This document shows, in pieces, positions 32,482 through 40,631 of a stretch of DNA of 45,820 nucleotides; position 1 is the first letter of the stretch; the number at the start of each line of letters is the position of its first letter. Where the stretch lies: assembly GCA_017518105.1 (NCBI GenBank), contig JAFWWC010000014.1, positions 1 to 45,820 of the forward strand, in the 5' to 3' direction. Both the position numbers and the translations under genes were made by a program. The stretch is from Selenomonadaceae bacterium (GTDB lineage Bacteria; Bacillota; Negativicutes; Selenomonadales; Selenomonadaceae). Under the pieces are notes generated by a model. The model was given only the letters and a program-made list of their open reading frames with translations, was not told where the DNA came from and searched no databases.

Positions 32482-32562
32482 TATCTGGTCGGCACGACAG
32501 ACCGTTGGAATGACGCTAAGAAGTCGGAAGAACACGACCGCGTTAAGCACAACATCTATTGA
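32482..32562 (+). CDS. exon 2 of the glycyl-radical-like protein
   Basis: Exon 2 (26 codons plus TGA at 32560-32562) begins at TAT and encodes YLVGTTDRWNDAKKSEEHD and RVKHNIY. It joins codon to codon with GGT of exon 1. It has no start codon or ribosome site of its own, so it makes sense only as the continuation of exon 1. The conserved part (WNDAKKSEE, RVKH) matches the end of NrdD-type proteins. A terminator follows at 32587. Confidence 0.85.
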   Translation, partial: YLVGTTDRWNDAKKSEEHDRVKHNIY

Positions 32563-32586
32563 TTAAAAGCTCGGCAAAAAAAATCA

Positions 32587-32619
32587 GAGCCTCTCAATCG
32601 CGAGAGGCTCTTTTCTTTT
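32587..32619. terminator. terminator after the split gene
   Basis: Perfect 9-bp arms GAGCCTCTC (32587-32595) and GAGAGGCTC (32602-32610), then TTTTCTTTT, with an A-run on the other side. It can serve the split gene and the convergent DUF3298 gene. Confidence 0.85.
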
Positions 32620-32621
32620 GC

Positions 32622-33254
32622 TTAGGCGTCAATGTCCACGTCGATTATCCCCGCTGCATACGGCGCAATCTCGTAGTGCTGGAAGATAAAGTGCACGTGC
32701 AAGTTCTCGTCCCAATAAAAATTCTCCGGCAACTGCTTAAGCGGCAAGGCGTCTTCAAAAAGATAAATTCCCTCGCGCTCGATTTTCTCACGAAGCTTTT
32801 GCTCCAAACGTTCAAGCAAGTAACCTTCCCTCAAGCCTTCGCCGACCTCCGTCAGGTAATGCAAGCCCATGCGATTGCCGCTCGACGTGTTGAAGTTCAA
32901 AACGCGTTGCCAAGTCGCAGGGTGCGCCGCGCCCTCAATGTATTTGCTTTCGGTCATGACGATGCTTAGGATAACCGTGTTGCCCGCCTGATTGGAGCCG
33001 ACCTCGTAGCTCGTGCGGGCGTCAAGGACTTTGCGGTCATAGTATTGCGCGTCGTAGTGAATGCCCTTGATAAAACTCATAAGCTCCTCTTTAATCTTGC
33101 GGTTAATCTTTTGGTCAATCGCCGCGTCTCCAGTGCTCACGACAGGATAAATTAATTTCTCGTTGCCGTTGAAGTGAGCCGTCTCAATCGTCGCCGCGCT
33201 AGCCGAACTCATCAACATCATCACGAACGCTAGCATCAAAAATATTTTCCGCAT
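32622..33254 (-). CDS. secreted DUF3298/RsiV-like protein
   Basis: A 210-residue protein with a clear signal peptide (about 1-20, ending SSASA). The mature part has the DUF4163/DUF3298 layout: YPVVSTGDAAIDQKINRKIKEEL near the start, SNQAGNTVILSIVMTESKYIEGAAHPATW in the middle, and FYWDENLHVHFIFQHYEIAPYAAGIIDV at the end, as in PdaC and RsiV external domains. Its role is probably binding of envelope glycan or protein, without the catalytic deacetylase module of PdaC. The promoter/SD block is nearly identical to the one before the lectin-like gene. Confidence 0.85.
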   Translation of the reverse strand: MRKIFLMLAFVMMLMSSASAATIETAHFNGNEKLIYPVVSTGDAAIDQKINRKIKEELMSFIKGIHYDAQYYDRKVLDARTSYEVGSNQAGNTVILSIVMTESKYIEGAAHPATWQRVLNFNTSSGNRMGLHYLTEVGEGLREGYLLERLEQKLREKIEREGIYLFEDALPLKQLPENFYWDENLHVHFIFQHYEIAPYAAGIIDVDIDA

Positions 33255-33257
33255 AAC

Positions 33258-33283
33258 TCAACACCTCCGCACCGATTATAGCA
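33258..33283 (-). promoter_or_regulatory. promoter/Shine-Dalgarno block of the DUF3298 gene
   Basis: Minus strand TGCTATAAT (extended -10) runs into GGTGCGGAGG and the ATG at 33254. These 26 bases match 12071-12096 at 25 positions. The transcript leader would be very short. Confidence 0.6.
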
Positions 33284-33337
33284 CGCAGAAAAATTTTGTC
33301 GACGCGACGTTTCTTTTCTGCTATCATGCAAGAAAAA

Positions 33338-33352
33338 GCAACGTGACGTTGC
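33338..33352 (+). repeat. inverted repeat before the ABC-F gene
   Basis: GCAACG and CGTTGC around TGA, ahead of the ABC-F start at 33382. Small leader hairpin or operator; no T-run follows. Confidence 0.4.
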
Positions 33353-33381
33353 ATCCAGTAAAAAACATTTGAGGCGAGGCA

Positions 33382-35037
33382 ATGATTCAACTTGATAACG
33401 TTATAAAGTACTATGGCGAGCGGCTCATCTTCCGCGACGTGACTTTCAAGATTGTTGACGGCGAGAAGGTAGGCATTGTAGGCAAGAACGGCGCGGGCAA
33501 GTCCACGCTGGTTAAGATTATGATTGGCGCGGAACCCTTCGACGCGGGCACAATCAGCGGGCTACGTGCGGAGGACATCGGCTTTGTAGAACAGACGCCC
33601 CGATTCACTGCCGCAACTCTCCTAGACGAGATGTTGACGGTCGAAGGCGTAGAGAAGTTCCAAGCGCGGAAAATTTTATTCGGGCTAGGCTTCACTGAAC
33701 CAGAGCTTGCGAAGAATCCGAATCACTTCAGCGGCGGCGAATCAGCGAAAATTTCTCTAGCTAAGGCACTCCTCAACGAGCCGCGTATCCTAATCCTAGA
33801 CGAGCCGACCAATCATCTGGACATTTACTCGATTGAGTTCCTTGAAGAGTTCGTAAAAAATTATCGCGGCACGGTCATTGCCGTCACGCACGATAGGCAT
33901 TTCCTTCAACAGTGCGTCGGAAAGATTTTGGACATGGAAGGCGGGCGGGCGACTCTTTACCCCGGCAACTACGAAAAATTTGTTCAGCTAAAGGCGGAAC
34001 GGCACGCGGCGGAGCTTAAAGCTTACGAACGGCAGCAAGAAGAGATTGCCAAGCTTGAGGAGTTCGTGCGTAGGAATAAGGCGGGCGTCAAGGCTAAACA
34101 AGCTCGCGGGCGACAAACGATGCTTGACCGTATGCAACGACTGGAAAAGCCGCCGTCAACGGAGCAATCGACAATCCGATTGGGCGACGCTTCAGAGTCC
34201 GCTAACCGCGTTTTGATTCTGGAGGGCGTCAACTTCAAAGGGATAATCCGAGACTTCAGCGCGGAGCTGTTCAAAGGGGAAAAGGTCGGCTTAATCGGTC
34301 GAAATGGCGTTGGGAAGTCTACGTTGCTAAAAATTATCGTCGGCGAACTCAAAGCTGACAGCGGCGAGATTAAAATTGGCAACCGTGTCAAAGTCGGGTA
34401 CCTTTCGCAGGGACATGAAGAGCTTAACGATAACGCAACGCCGCTTGAGGAACTCAATAACGAATTCGGATTGACGGAAGGTCAAGCGCGTTCGGAGCTG
34501 GCAAGGTTGAATCTGTTCGCGCAAGTCGTCGAGAAACCCATTGCTGATTTATCGGGCGGAGAAAAGACACGGGTCGCACTGACGAAACTAATCTTGACGG
34601 GAGCAAACTTCCTAATCCTAGACGAGCCGACAAATCATCTGGACTTGCCCGCACGGGAGGCAATCGAGGCGGCGTTAAACGAATTCGACGGGACAATCCT
34701 AATCGTCACGCACGATAGATACCTGCTTGACAGAGTGGCGACGCGAATAATAGAATTTTTACCAATTAGGAATGAGGAATTAGGAATAGGGAATAAGACA
34801 GCAAAGACGAAGCCTCAAAACCTAAAACCTAAAAGTTCAAACCCAAAACCGAACGAACAAGCCCTAAACAAAGTTGAGGCGCAAATAAAAATGGCGGAGA
34901 TGGAATTAAAGATGATTGAGCACGAGATAAACAACGCAGTCGAGCCAGACAAGCTAACGGCATTGGCGGCGGCGCACGTCGATAAACTCGCGGAGATTGA
35001 CGAACTTTATTTGCGGTGGGAGGAGTTGCTATGTTAA
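33382..35037 (+). CDS. ABC-F ATPase (Uup/YdiF-like)
   Basis: A 551-residue soluble protein with two ABC ATPase domains and no membrane part, as in translation factors of the ABC-F class. Domain 1: GKNGAGKS, FSGGESAKISLAKAL, ILILDEPTNHLD. The linker (about residues 205-260) is long, charged and helical (the P-site tRNA interaction motif). Domain 2: GRNGVGKS, LSGGEKTRVALTKL, FLILDEPTNHLD. A C-terminal coiled coil follows, as in Uup. Odd feature: between domain 2 and the coiled coil is an Asn/Lys/Pro-rich insert (NEELGIGNKTAKTKPQN...) encoded by a repeat-like DNA stretch. Either a housekeeping ribosome rescue factor or a resistance protein. Confidence 0.93.
   Translation: MIQLDNVIKYYGERLIFRDVTFKIVDGEKVGIVGKNGAGKSTLVKIMIGAEPFDAGTISGLRAEDIGFVEQTPRFTAATLLDEMLTVEGVEKFQARKILFGLGFTEPELAKNPNHFSGGESAKISLAKALLNEPRILILDEPTNHLDIYSIEFLEEFVKNYRGTVIAVTHDRHFLQQCVGKILDMEGGRATLYPGNYEKFVQLKAERHAAELKAYERQQEEIAKLEEFVRRNKAGVKAKQARGRQTMLDRMQRLEKPPSTEQSTIRLGDASESANRVLILEGVNFKGIIRDFSAELFKGEKVGLIGRNGVGKSTLLKIIVGELKADSGEIKIGNRVKVGYLSQGHEELNDNATPLEELNNEFGLTEGQARSELARLNLFAQVVEKPIADLSGGEKTRVALTKLILTGANFLILDEPTNHLDLPAREAIEAALNEFDGTILIVTHDRYLLDRVATRIIEFLPIRNEELGIGNKTAKTKPQNLKPKSSNPKPNEQALNKVEAQIKMAEMELKMIEHEINNAVEPDKLTALAAAHVDKLAEIDELYLRWEELLC
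34764..34797 (+). repeat. AATTAGGAAT-type repeat inside the ABC-F gene
   Basis: Two close copies of AATTAGGAAT, each followed by a G-rich AGGAATAGGGAATAAG-like remainder. It is followed by CTAAAAC-type repeats to about 34855. Both are unlike the flanking codon use and recall intergenic repeat families; the frame stays open. Confidence 0.55.
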
Positions 35038-36365
35038 GAGCCGTGCCGATTGTCCTTGCCCTTGCCCTTTGCTTTTCCAATCTCGGCTTCATCAATCTGG
35101 GCGGGCGCATCGCGGAAGATACTCCGATAAGCGTAGCCGACGCCCGTGCCCCGCAAAATCACTTGACGCAGGACAAGGACACTAAAACCGCCGTGATTGC
35201 CGAGGTCTACACCTTCGAGGACGCGACGAACTCTCCCGCACAAGACGCGCCCGAAGAAATCATTCCTAGCGAACAAAATATCTTGCGGCTTTACTGGGAC
35301 ATCGTGCCCAACGCCGTCAAGTATGAAGTCTTAATCGCGGGCGAAACGCTTTACGCTTTCACGAACGGCATTGAAATCCCCGTCGAGAACGTCAACGCAA
35401 AGTTCCAAGTCAATGCTATCTCTTTGGAAGGGACGACGCTTCAGAACAAGTTGCCAATCGTCACGATAGACACAAACCCGACGGCTCCGCTCACGACGAC
35501 AGAGTTTGATAAGATGAACTACCCTCCGATTTACCCCGTGTACTCGTGGATACCGACGAGCGGCGCAGACCATTACGAGATTGAACTTATAAAGGACGGC
35601 AAGATTATCCGTCGCTATTTTACGTCGACTCAACAGCAGGAAGACGATTTTGATTTATACGATAAAGTTCCTGTGCTTGACGAGGGCGAATACTTCTGGC
35701 GAGTGCGTGCGCTCAATCAGGACAATCAGCCGCTTACGCAGTGGTCGACTAAGGACGCGGCAAATAGTTTCGAGGTCAATCATCAAGTCCGATTTGCGGC
35801 ATTGGGTGACAGCATAACGCACGGCGGCGGCTCAATCTCCGTTCCGCCCTCAACCGTCATGTACAACTGGGAAACCTATTGCGCCATTCCCATTAAGAAC
35901 TTGGCTAGGAGCGGCGACACCACGGCGGAGATTCTTGCCCGTTTTGATAATGACGTGTTGCCCTTCCGCCCCGAAGTCCTCTTCATTATGGCGGGCGTCA
36001 ACGATTATCGCGGAAATATTCTCGGCTCGGAGTCGGTTGAGAACTTAGCGGCTCTTCGTGACAAGTGCGAACTCAACGGAATTAAGCCCGTGTTCCTAAC
36101 TCCCACGCCCCTTAACCCCATGCAGATTCAAAAGCTCGGCTTCGTCGACTTGCCGCCGGAGGATTGGCAAGAACATCAGCGATTTATCTGCGAGTGGATT
36201 CGCGACCAAGAACACTTCATAGACGTGAACGACAAACTCACCGACGAGGCGGGCAATCTGATTGAGTCGCTTAGCGTGGACGGCTTGCACCCCGACGCCG
36301 AAGGCAAAAAAATAATCGGCGAGGCTGTCGCCGCGTGGCTTGATAAATATCTGAACCTCAAGTGA
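35031..36365 (+). CDS. exported SGNH/GDSL hydrolase with fibronectin-like domains
   Basis: A 444-residue protein: short N-terminal signal (about 1-22), then two beta-sandwich-like domains (about 80-150 and 165-250; YWDIVPNAVKYEVLIAG, YSWIPTSGADHYEIELIKDG, EYFWRVRALNQDNQPLTQWS) of fibronectin type III character. The SGNH catalytic domain follows: GDSITHGG (S261), RSGDTT, GVNDY (about 322-326) and DGLHPDAEG (D417, H420). It probably removes ester groups from a cell-surface polysaccharide. ATG overlaps the ABC-F stop by seven bases, with GGGAGGAG upstream. Confidence 0.9.
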   Translation: MLRAVPIVLALALCFSNLGFINLGGRIAEDTPISVADARAPQNHLTQDKDTKTAVIAEVYTFEDATNSPAQDAPEEIIPSEQNILRLYWDIVPNAVKYEVLIAGETLYAFTNGIEIPVENVNAKFQVNAISLEGTTLQNKLPIVTIDTNPTAPLTTTEFDKMNYPPIYPVYSWIPTSGADHYEIELIKDGKIIRRYFTSTQQQEDDFDLYDKVPVLDEGEYFWRVRALNQDNQPLTQWSTKDAANSFEVNHQVRFAALGDSITHGGGSISVPPSTVMYNWETYCAIPIKNLARSGDTTAEILARFDNDVLPFRPEVLFIMAGVNDYRGNILGSESVENLAALRDKCELNGIKPVFLTPTPLNPMQIQKLGFVDLPPEDWQEHQRFICEWIRDQEHFIDVNDKLTDEAGNLIESLSVDGLHPDAEGKKIIGEAVAAWLDKYLNLK

Positions 36366-36996
36366 GCACTTCGACGGGGATAAGGACTTCGCCAAGCTCC
36401 TCGTGTAAAAAGTTCGCGGCAGTCAAATCGTTCAGCTCCAGCAGAAACGTTTCGTCTTGCTCCGGTAAAAGTAAAAGCTCCTGCGTCACGACATCGGCGT
36501 AATCGGTGTTCGCGACGCGGATTTTTTTATTGCGCAGATAATTTTCTACCGTCGCCAGGAAGTTGTATTCGAGCGTCAGGGAAATCTTCTTAAAGGTCGT
36601 CATGCGCACGAGCTTTGAATTGGCAATGCCCAAAGCCGCCGTGTGTGAATACGCCCGAATCAAACCGCCCGCGCCCAGCTTTATTCCGCCAAAGTAGCGC
36701 GTCACGACGATTGCGCAATCCGTCAGGTCGTTCTTTTTAATCGTCTCAAGGATTGGATTGCCAGCCGTGCCGCCGGGTTCGCCGTCGTCGTTTGACTTCT
36801 GTTTATCGCCGCGTTCACCGAGCACCCACGCCGAGCAATTATGCGTTGCGTCAAAATATTTCTTGCGAATCAAAAGCACGAAGTCCCGCGCCGCCTCCTC
36901 CGTCTCGACGTGCCGGACGTGCGCTAGGAACTTCGACTTGTTGACTTCATACGCCGCAGAAAAAATTTCCCCGTCAGCAACTGTCTTGTTCGTCAT
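36358..36996 (-). CDS. YigZ/IMPACT-family protein
   Basis: A 212-residue protein with the UPF0029/IMPACT N-terminal domain: CSAWVLGERGDK, DDGEPGGTAGNPIL, AIVVTRYFGGIKLGAGGLIRAYS. The C-terminal domain (about 135-205) is ferredoxin-like. The family is linked to translation control and regulation of GCN2-like pathways in eukaryotes; bacterial function is poorly defined. It ends convergent with the SGNH gene, overlapping eight bases. Last gene of the minus-strand prfA operon. Confidence 0.92.
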   Translation of the reverse strand: MTNKTVADGEIFSAAYEVNKSKFLAHVRHVETEEAARDFVLLIRKKYFDATHNCSAWVLGERGDKQKSNDDGEPGGTAGNPILETIKKNDLTDCAIVVTRYFGGIKLGAGGLIRAYSHTAALGIANSKLVRMTTFKKISLTLEYNFLATVENYLRNKKIRVANTDYADVVTQELLLLPEQDETFLLELNDLTAANFLHEELGEVLIPVEVLT

Positions 36997-37005
36997 AAGC
37001 TCACC

Positions 37006-38097
37006 TCACAATAAAAAATCCGCGAAGACTTCATTGCCTAAAGCCATGCCGCGGGTAGTCAGATAAATTCTGTCGCCGTCGACCTCAAGCAAACCGCGTT
37101 GATGATTCTTAGCAATGACTGCGCCGAACACCGCCGAGATATTCACACCGAACTTTTTACGGAAGGTCTGCGCGGAAATGCCAGCCGTCATGCGCAAGCC
37201 GAGAAAACAAAATTCCTCCATTGCCGCCTGCCGAGTGATAACCTCTTCAACGATTGGTTCAGTGCCTTTAATGTAAGTTGCCACGTCCCGAACGTTTGAA
37301 GTCCTCAAAGCCCCGTCGAAGCTGTGCGCCCCCGCCCCGAAGCCGTGATATTTTTTGCCCGTCCAGTAGCCGATATTGTGGCGGCTCTCGAAACCTGCCT
37401 TAGCAAAGTTGCTCACCTCGTAGCGGCGATAACCAAAAGTCGGCAAAGTTTCTGTTATCAATTCGTACATATCGGCGCAAGCGTCTTCGTCGGGCAAGGG
37501 CAGTTGGTTCTTAAGCTCAAAAAATCTCGTGCCCTCTTCGACCTCCAAGCCGTAAATCGACACGTGCGCAACGTCCAAAAATTTAAGGCGTTCAAGGTCG
37601 CGGCTTAGGTGATTCAACGTCTGATTGGGCAAGCCGTACATCAAATCGACGCTGACATTGCAAAAAAAAATCTTCGCGTGCTCGACAGTCTCAATCGCTG
37701 CCCGCGAATCGTGAATCCTTCCCAAAGTCTTTAATAGTCCGTCGTCGAAACTCTGCACGCCTAAACTTAGACGATTAAAGCCCAACGACTTCAGCCCATA
37801 CAGATAATTTCCGTCAACGGTGCCAGGATTCGCCTCAATCGTAAGCTCCGCCCGCTCGTCGACGCTAAACGCCTTCCGAACTGCACAAAGGATTTTCTCA
37901 AGCTCGGCAAGCTCAAGGGTCGTGGGCGTGCCTCCGCCGAAGTAAATCGTCTCGACCAACGAATCATCAGCCCGCAGATTGATTTCCTTAATCAAGGCGT
38001 CAACGTAAGCTTGCTTCTCCGCCGCGCCGCTGACTTTGGAATTAAACGCGCAGTAGTTGCATTTGCGTTCGCAGAAGGGCACGTGGATATAAATCAT
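37006..38097 (-). CDS. hemW: heme chaperone HemW (radical SAM)
   Basis: A 363-residue radical SAM protein of the HemN-like group: C9-x3-C13-x2-C16 (CERKCNYC) holds the 4Fe-4S cluster, and [31 protein letters not shown] and [10 protein letters not shown] follow. A start directly at MIYIHVPFC is usual for HemW, which inserts heme, whereas true HemN has an N-terminal extension. It overlaps the prfA stop (ATGA) and is followed by yigZ after nine bases. Confidence 0.94.
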   Translation of the reverse strand: MIYIHVPFCERKCNYCAFNSKVSGAAEKQAYVDALIKEINLRADDSLVETIYFGGGTPTTLELAELEKILCAVRKAFSVDERAELTIEANPGTVDGNYLYGLKSLGFNRLSLGVQSFDDGLLKTLGRIHDSRAAIETVEHAKIFFCNVSVDLMYGLPNQTLNHLSRDLERLKFLDVAHVSIYGLEVEEGTRFFELKNQLPLPDEDACADMYELITETLPTFGYRRYEVSNFAKAGFESRHNIGYWTGKKYHGFGAGAHSFDGALRTSNVRDVATYIKGTEPIVEEVITRQAAMEEFCFLGLRMTAGISAQTFRKKFGVNISAVFGAVIAKNHQRGLLEVDGDRIYLTTRGMALGNEVFADFLL

Positions 38098-39155
38098 GAT
38101 GACAACTTCTTTGCTTGGTCGGCGGTTATCAAGGCGTTAATGAAGTCGTCTAAGTCGCCGTTCAAAATTTCTTCCAGCTTGTAAAGCGTCAGCTTAATCC
38201 TGTGGTCAGTCACGCGCCCTTGAGGAAAGTTATACGTGCGGATTTTCTCGCTACGGTCGCCGGAGCCAACTTGATTCTTCCTGTCCGCCGCAATGCTCGC
38301 CGCTTGCTCACGAACTGCCAAATCATTCACGCGGGCACGCAGGACACGCATCGCCTTTTCCTTGTTCTTGAGCTGCGATTTCTCGTCCTGGCATTGAACG
38401 ACGATACCCGTTGGCAGGTGCGTTATCCTAATCGCCGTCTCGGTTCGGTTGACGTATTGCCCGCCCGCCCCGCTCGCACAGTAAGTATCAATCCGAAGGT
38501 CAGCCGGGTTAATCTCAACGTCGACTTCCTCGGCTTCGGGCATGACTGCCACGGTAACCGCGCTTGTATGAATTCTGCCGCCGCTCTCGGTGACGGGGAC
38601 GCGCTGAACTCGATGGGTGCCGCTCTCGTACTTGAGTTTGCTGAACGCGCCCGCGCCCTCCACCGTGAACGAAATCTCCTTGAAGCCGCCGATTGTCGTT
38701 GGGTTCGCGTAAACAATATCGACGTGCCAACCTTGCCGCTCGGCGTAGCGCGTGTACATCCTGAACAGCTCGCCCGCAAAGAGTGCCGCCTCCTCGCCGC
38801 CGACGCCGCCGCGTATCTCCATGATTACGTTCTTATCGTCGTTGGGATCTTTGGGCAGGAGCATTATCGGCAACTGCGCGTCGAGTGCCGCTTTTGACTT
38901 CTTAAGCTCGTCGAGTTCTTCCGCCGCCAATGTCCGCAAGTCCTCGTCCGTCGAAGTCTCAAGCAAGGCTTTGTCCTCGTCAATCTGCGCGATGATTCGT
39001 TTGTATTCGCGGAAGGTCTTTACAATCGGTTCAAGGGCGGCGTGTTCGCGGGTGAGTGCCGTGAACTTTTCCACGTTCGCGATTACTGACGGGTCACTTA
39101 GCCGCGCTTCGACCTCCGCGAAATGTTCTTCGACCTGCTGCAATCTCTCAATCAT
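38094..39155 (-). CDS. prfA: peptide chain release factor 1
   Basis: A 353-residue release factor reading UAA/UAG. GGQ sits at about 231-233 ([19 protein letters not shown]), and the codon-reading PxT motif is PVT (187-189, [13 protein letters not shown]), a common RF1 variant. ATG at 39155 lies seven bases after GGAGG. A longer frame to 39290 is an artefact overlapping the methyltransferase. The usual prmC partner that methylates the GGQ is not next to it. Confidence 0.96.
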   Translation of the reverse strand: MIERLQQVEEHFAEVEARLSDPSVIANVEKFTALTREHAALEPIVKTFREYKRIIAQIDEDKALLETSTDEDLRTLAAEELDELKKSKAALDAQLPIMLLPKDPNDDKNVIMEIRGGVGGEEAALFAGELFRMYTRYAERQGWHVDIVYANPTTIGGFKEISFTVEGAGAFSKLKYESGTHRVQRVPVTESGGRIHTSAVTVAVMPEAEEVDVEINPADLRIDTYCASGAGGQYVNRTETAIRITHLPTGIVVQCQDEKSQLKNKEKAMRVLRARVNDLAVREQAASIAADRKNQVGSGDRSEKIRTYNFPQGRVTDHRIKLTLYKLEEILNGDLDDFINALITADQAKKLSS

Positions 39156-40194
39156 CGCGCCGCCTCCTAATGAACAGCCGCTTATAAACTTTCTTGCCGC
39201 CAATCGTCGCTTGCCTGTACTGCGAATCTTCATGCCACAGCCCATTTGAAAAGCCCGCGCCCTCGCTCTCAGTCGCGCCGATGATTTCAAATTGATTAGG
39301 GCAATATTTATCGAGGAAAGTAATCGGCACGCCCATGACCCCGAAATAATCGCAGGGAATGTGGTCGGTCTTCGATACCTCTATTGCGTCGTAGTTATCA
39401 TAGCGGGGATACTCGTCTGGCGAATACTCCTTCCACAAATCAAGCTCCCAATAGCGTTTCGGCGTCTCGATATTCGTATACCAAATCGACGGAACGTTTT
39501 TCATGTACACGCCGTCGCGAATCTCGTCGTAATAGCCTTCGTGGTCAGAGATAAACCACATGCCGCCCGACCAGCTTGTAAAACCCGTCCACATCTTGTT
39601 ATCTTTGATAAGCGGGAAAATCTCCTTGTAAGTGATAGCGTTCTTATTGCCCAGAATCAGGAACTTTTTATCGTATTCGATTAGCTGAGCTACGAACTCA
39701 CGGAAGACACTAAAGGGCGGGTTGGTCACGACGACATCAGCCTGCCGAAGGAGATTAACGAGTTCAGCCGAGCGGAAATCGCCCGCGCAATAGTTCAAAT
39801 CGCCTTTTAGGGTCATGACGTTATAAATCCCGTGCTCAATCGCAAACTTCACGTCGTCGAGGTCTTCGCCTCCGTCGCCGTTCCAATCCCTAAGTTCGGT
39901 GACTTCAACCATATACGCGGTCTTGTTGCTGTCGAAAAGGCTAATTTCACCGCCCACGATAGGCGAATCGGCGTAGCTGGTGCAGATTAGTTTCTTTAGT
40001 TCTAAGTCATTGAACTTTGCGGCGAAGTACTTAAAGAAATTGCTTTCAAAGGGGGCATCGCAGTTGCAGAAGACGACCTTGCCCGCGAAGAAGTCCCGAT
40101 AATGTCTTAGCTCGTTCTCTATGTCCTCAAGTTGCGTGTAAAATTTATCTTTCTTAGCCCGCGCCGCCGCGTTTAGGTTCTTGTTGCCTACCAT
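39148..40194 (-). CDS. EcoRI-type adenine-specific DNA methyltransferase
   Basis: A 348-residue protein matching the EcoRI methylase type: [44 protein letters not shown] at the start, and catalytic [10 protein letters not shown] (about 155-164), the N6-adenine motif IV NPPF. The last part ([35 protein letters not shown]) is also family-typical. No adjacent restriction nuclease of EcoRI type exists. It is in the middle of the suf-prfA operon, starts after GAGGAGG and overlaps prfA by eight bases. Epigenetic or orphan methylase is likely. Confidence 0.93.
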   Translation of the reverse strand: MVGNKNLNAAARAKKDKFYTQLEDIENELRHYRDFFAGKVVFCNCDAPFESNFFKYFAAKFNDLELKKLICTSYADSPIVGGEISLFDSNKTAYMVEVTELRDWNGDGGEDLDDVKFAIEHGIYNVMTLKGDLNYCAGDFRSAELVNLLRQADVVVTNPPFSVFREFVAQLIEYDKKFLILGNKNAITYKEIFPLIKDNKMWTGFTSWSGGMWFISDHEGYYDEIRDGVYMKNVPSIWYTNIETPKRYWELDLWKEYSPDEYPRYDNYDAIEVSKTDHIPCDYFGVMGVPITFLDKYCPNQFEIIGATESEGAGFSNGLWHEDSQYRQATIGGKKVYKRLFIRRRRDD

Positions 40195-40205
40195 AAGCCG
40201 CCTCC

Positions 40206-40631
40206 TCAGAGATTCTTAACGGCAGTATCGAGCGTGTGCCAAGCAAGCGTTGCGCACTTCACGCGGGCGGGCATCGTCGAGATATTTTTGAGAGCCGCCG
40301 CCTCGTCAAGCTCATCAAGTTCGTCGTCGTCAGTGACTTCGCCCTTAATCATGCCGATAAAGAGTTCAGCAAGCCGCCGCGCCTCGTCGATTGTCTTGCC
40401 GCGCATAAGCTCAATCATCATGTCCGTTGACGCCCTGGAGATTGCACAGCCCGCCCCGTTGAACGCCGCATCTTTAATCACGCCGTCCGCAACTTCAAGC
40501 TCAAGGGTTATCTCGTCGCCGCAGCTGGGATTGTGCCCGCGTTCGGTTATCGTGGCGTGTTCGAGGTGCCGCCGATTGTCTTTGGACTGGCTGTGTTCAG
40601 CAATCAGTTCTGTATAAATGTCCTCAAGCAA
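40206..40631 (-). CDS. sufU: Fe-S cluster scaffold/sulfurtransferase SufU
   Basis: About 141 residues: zinc/Fe-S ligands NPSCGDEI, GAGCAISRAS and ARVKCATLAW, the SufU pattern with an insert between the second and third ligands. It accepts sulfur from SufS. TTG at 40631 (LEDIYTEL) is the usual SufU start; GTG at 40643 is inside the ribosome site. It overlaps the end of sufS by eight bases. No sufB, sufC or sufD is visible next door. Confidence 0.95.
   Translation of the reverse strand: MLEDIYTELIAEHSQSKDNRRHLEHATITERGHNPSCGDEITLELEVADGVIKDAAFNGAGCAISRASTDMMIELMRGKTIDEARRLAELFIGMIKGEVTDDDELDELDEAAALKNISTMPARVKCATLAWHTLDTAVKNL

Noticed and set aside
32260..32562. A single 100-codon gene ending ...RVKHNIY
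   Set aside because: Its first part overlaps the homing endonuclease in another frame and has no ribosome site; only the last 26 codons are conserved-looking and they are explained as exon 2.
38202..38897. Plus-strand open frame of 231 codons
   Set aside because: It lies fully opposite prfA, whose motifs are complete.
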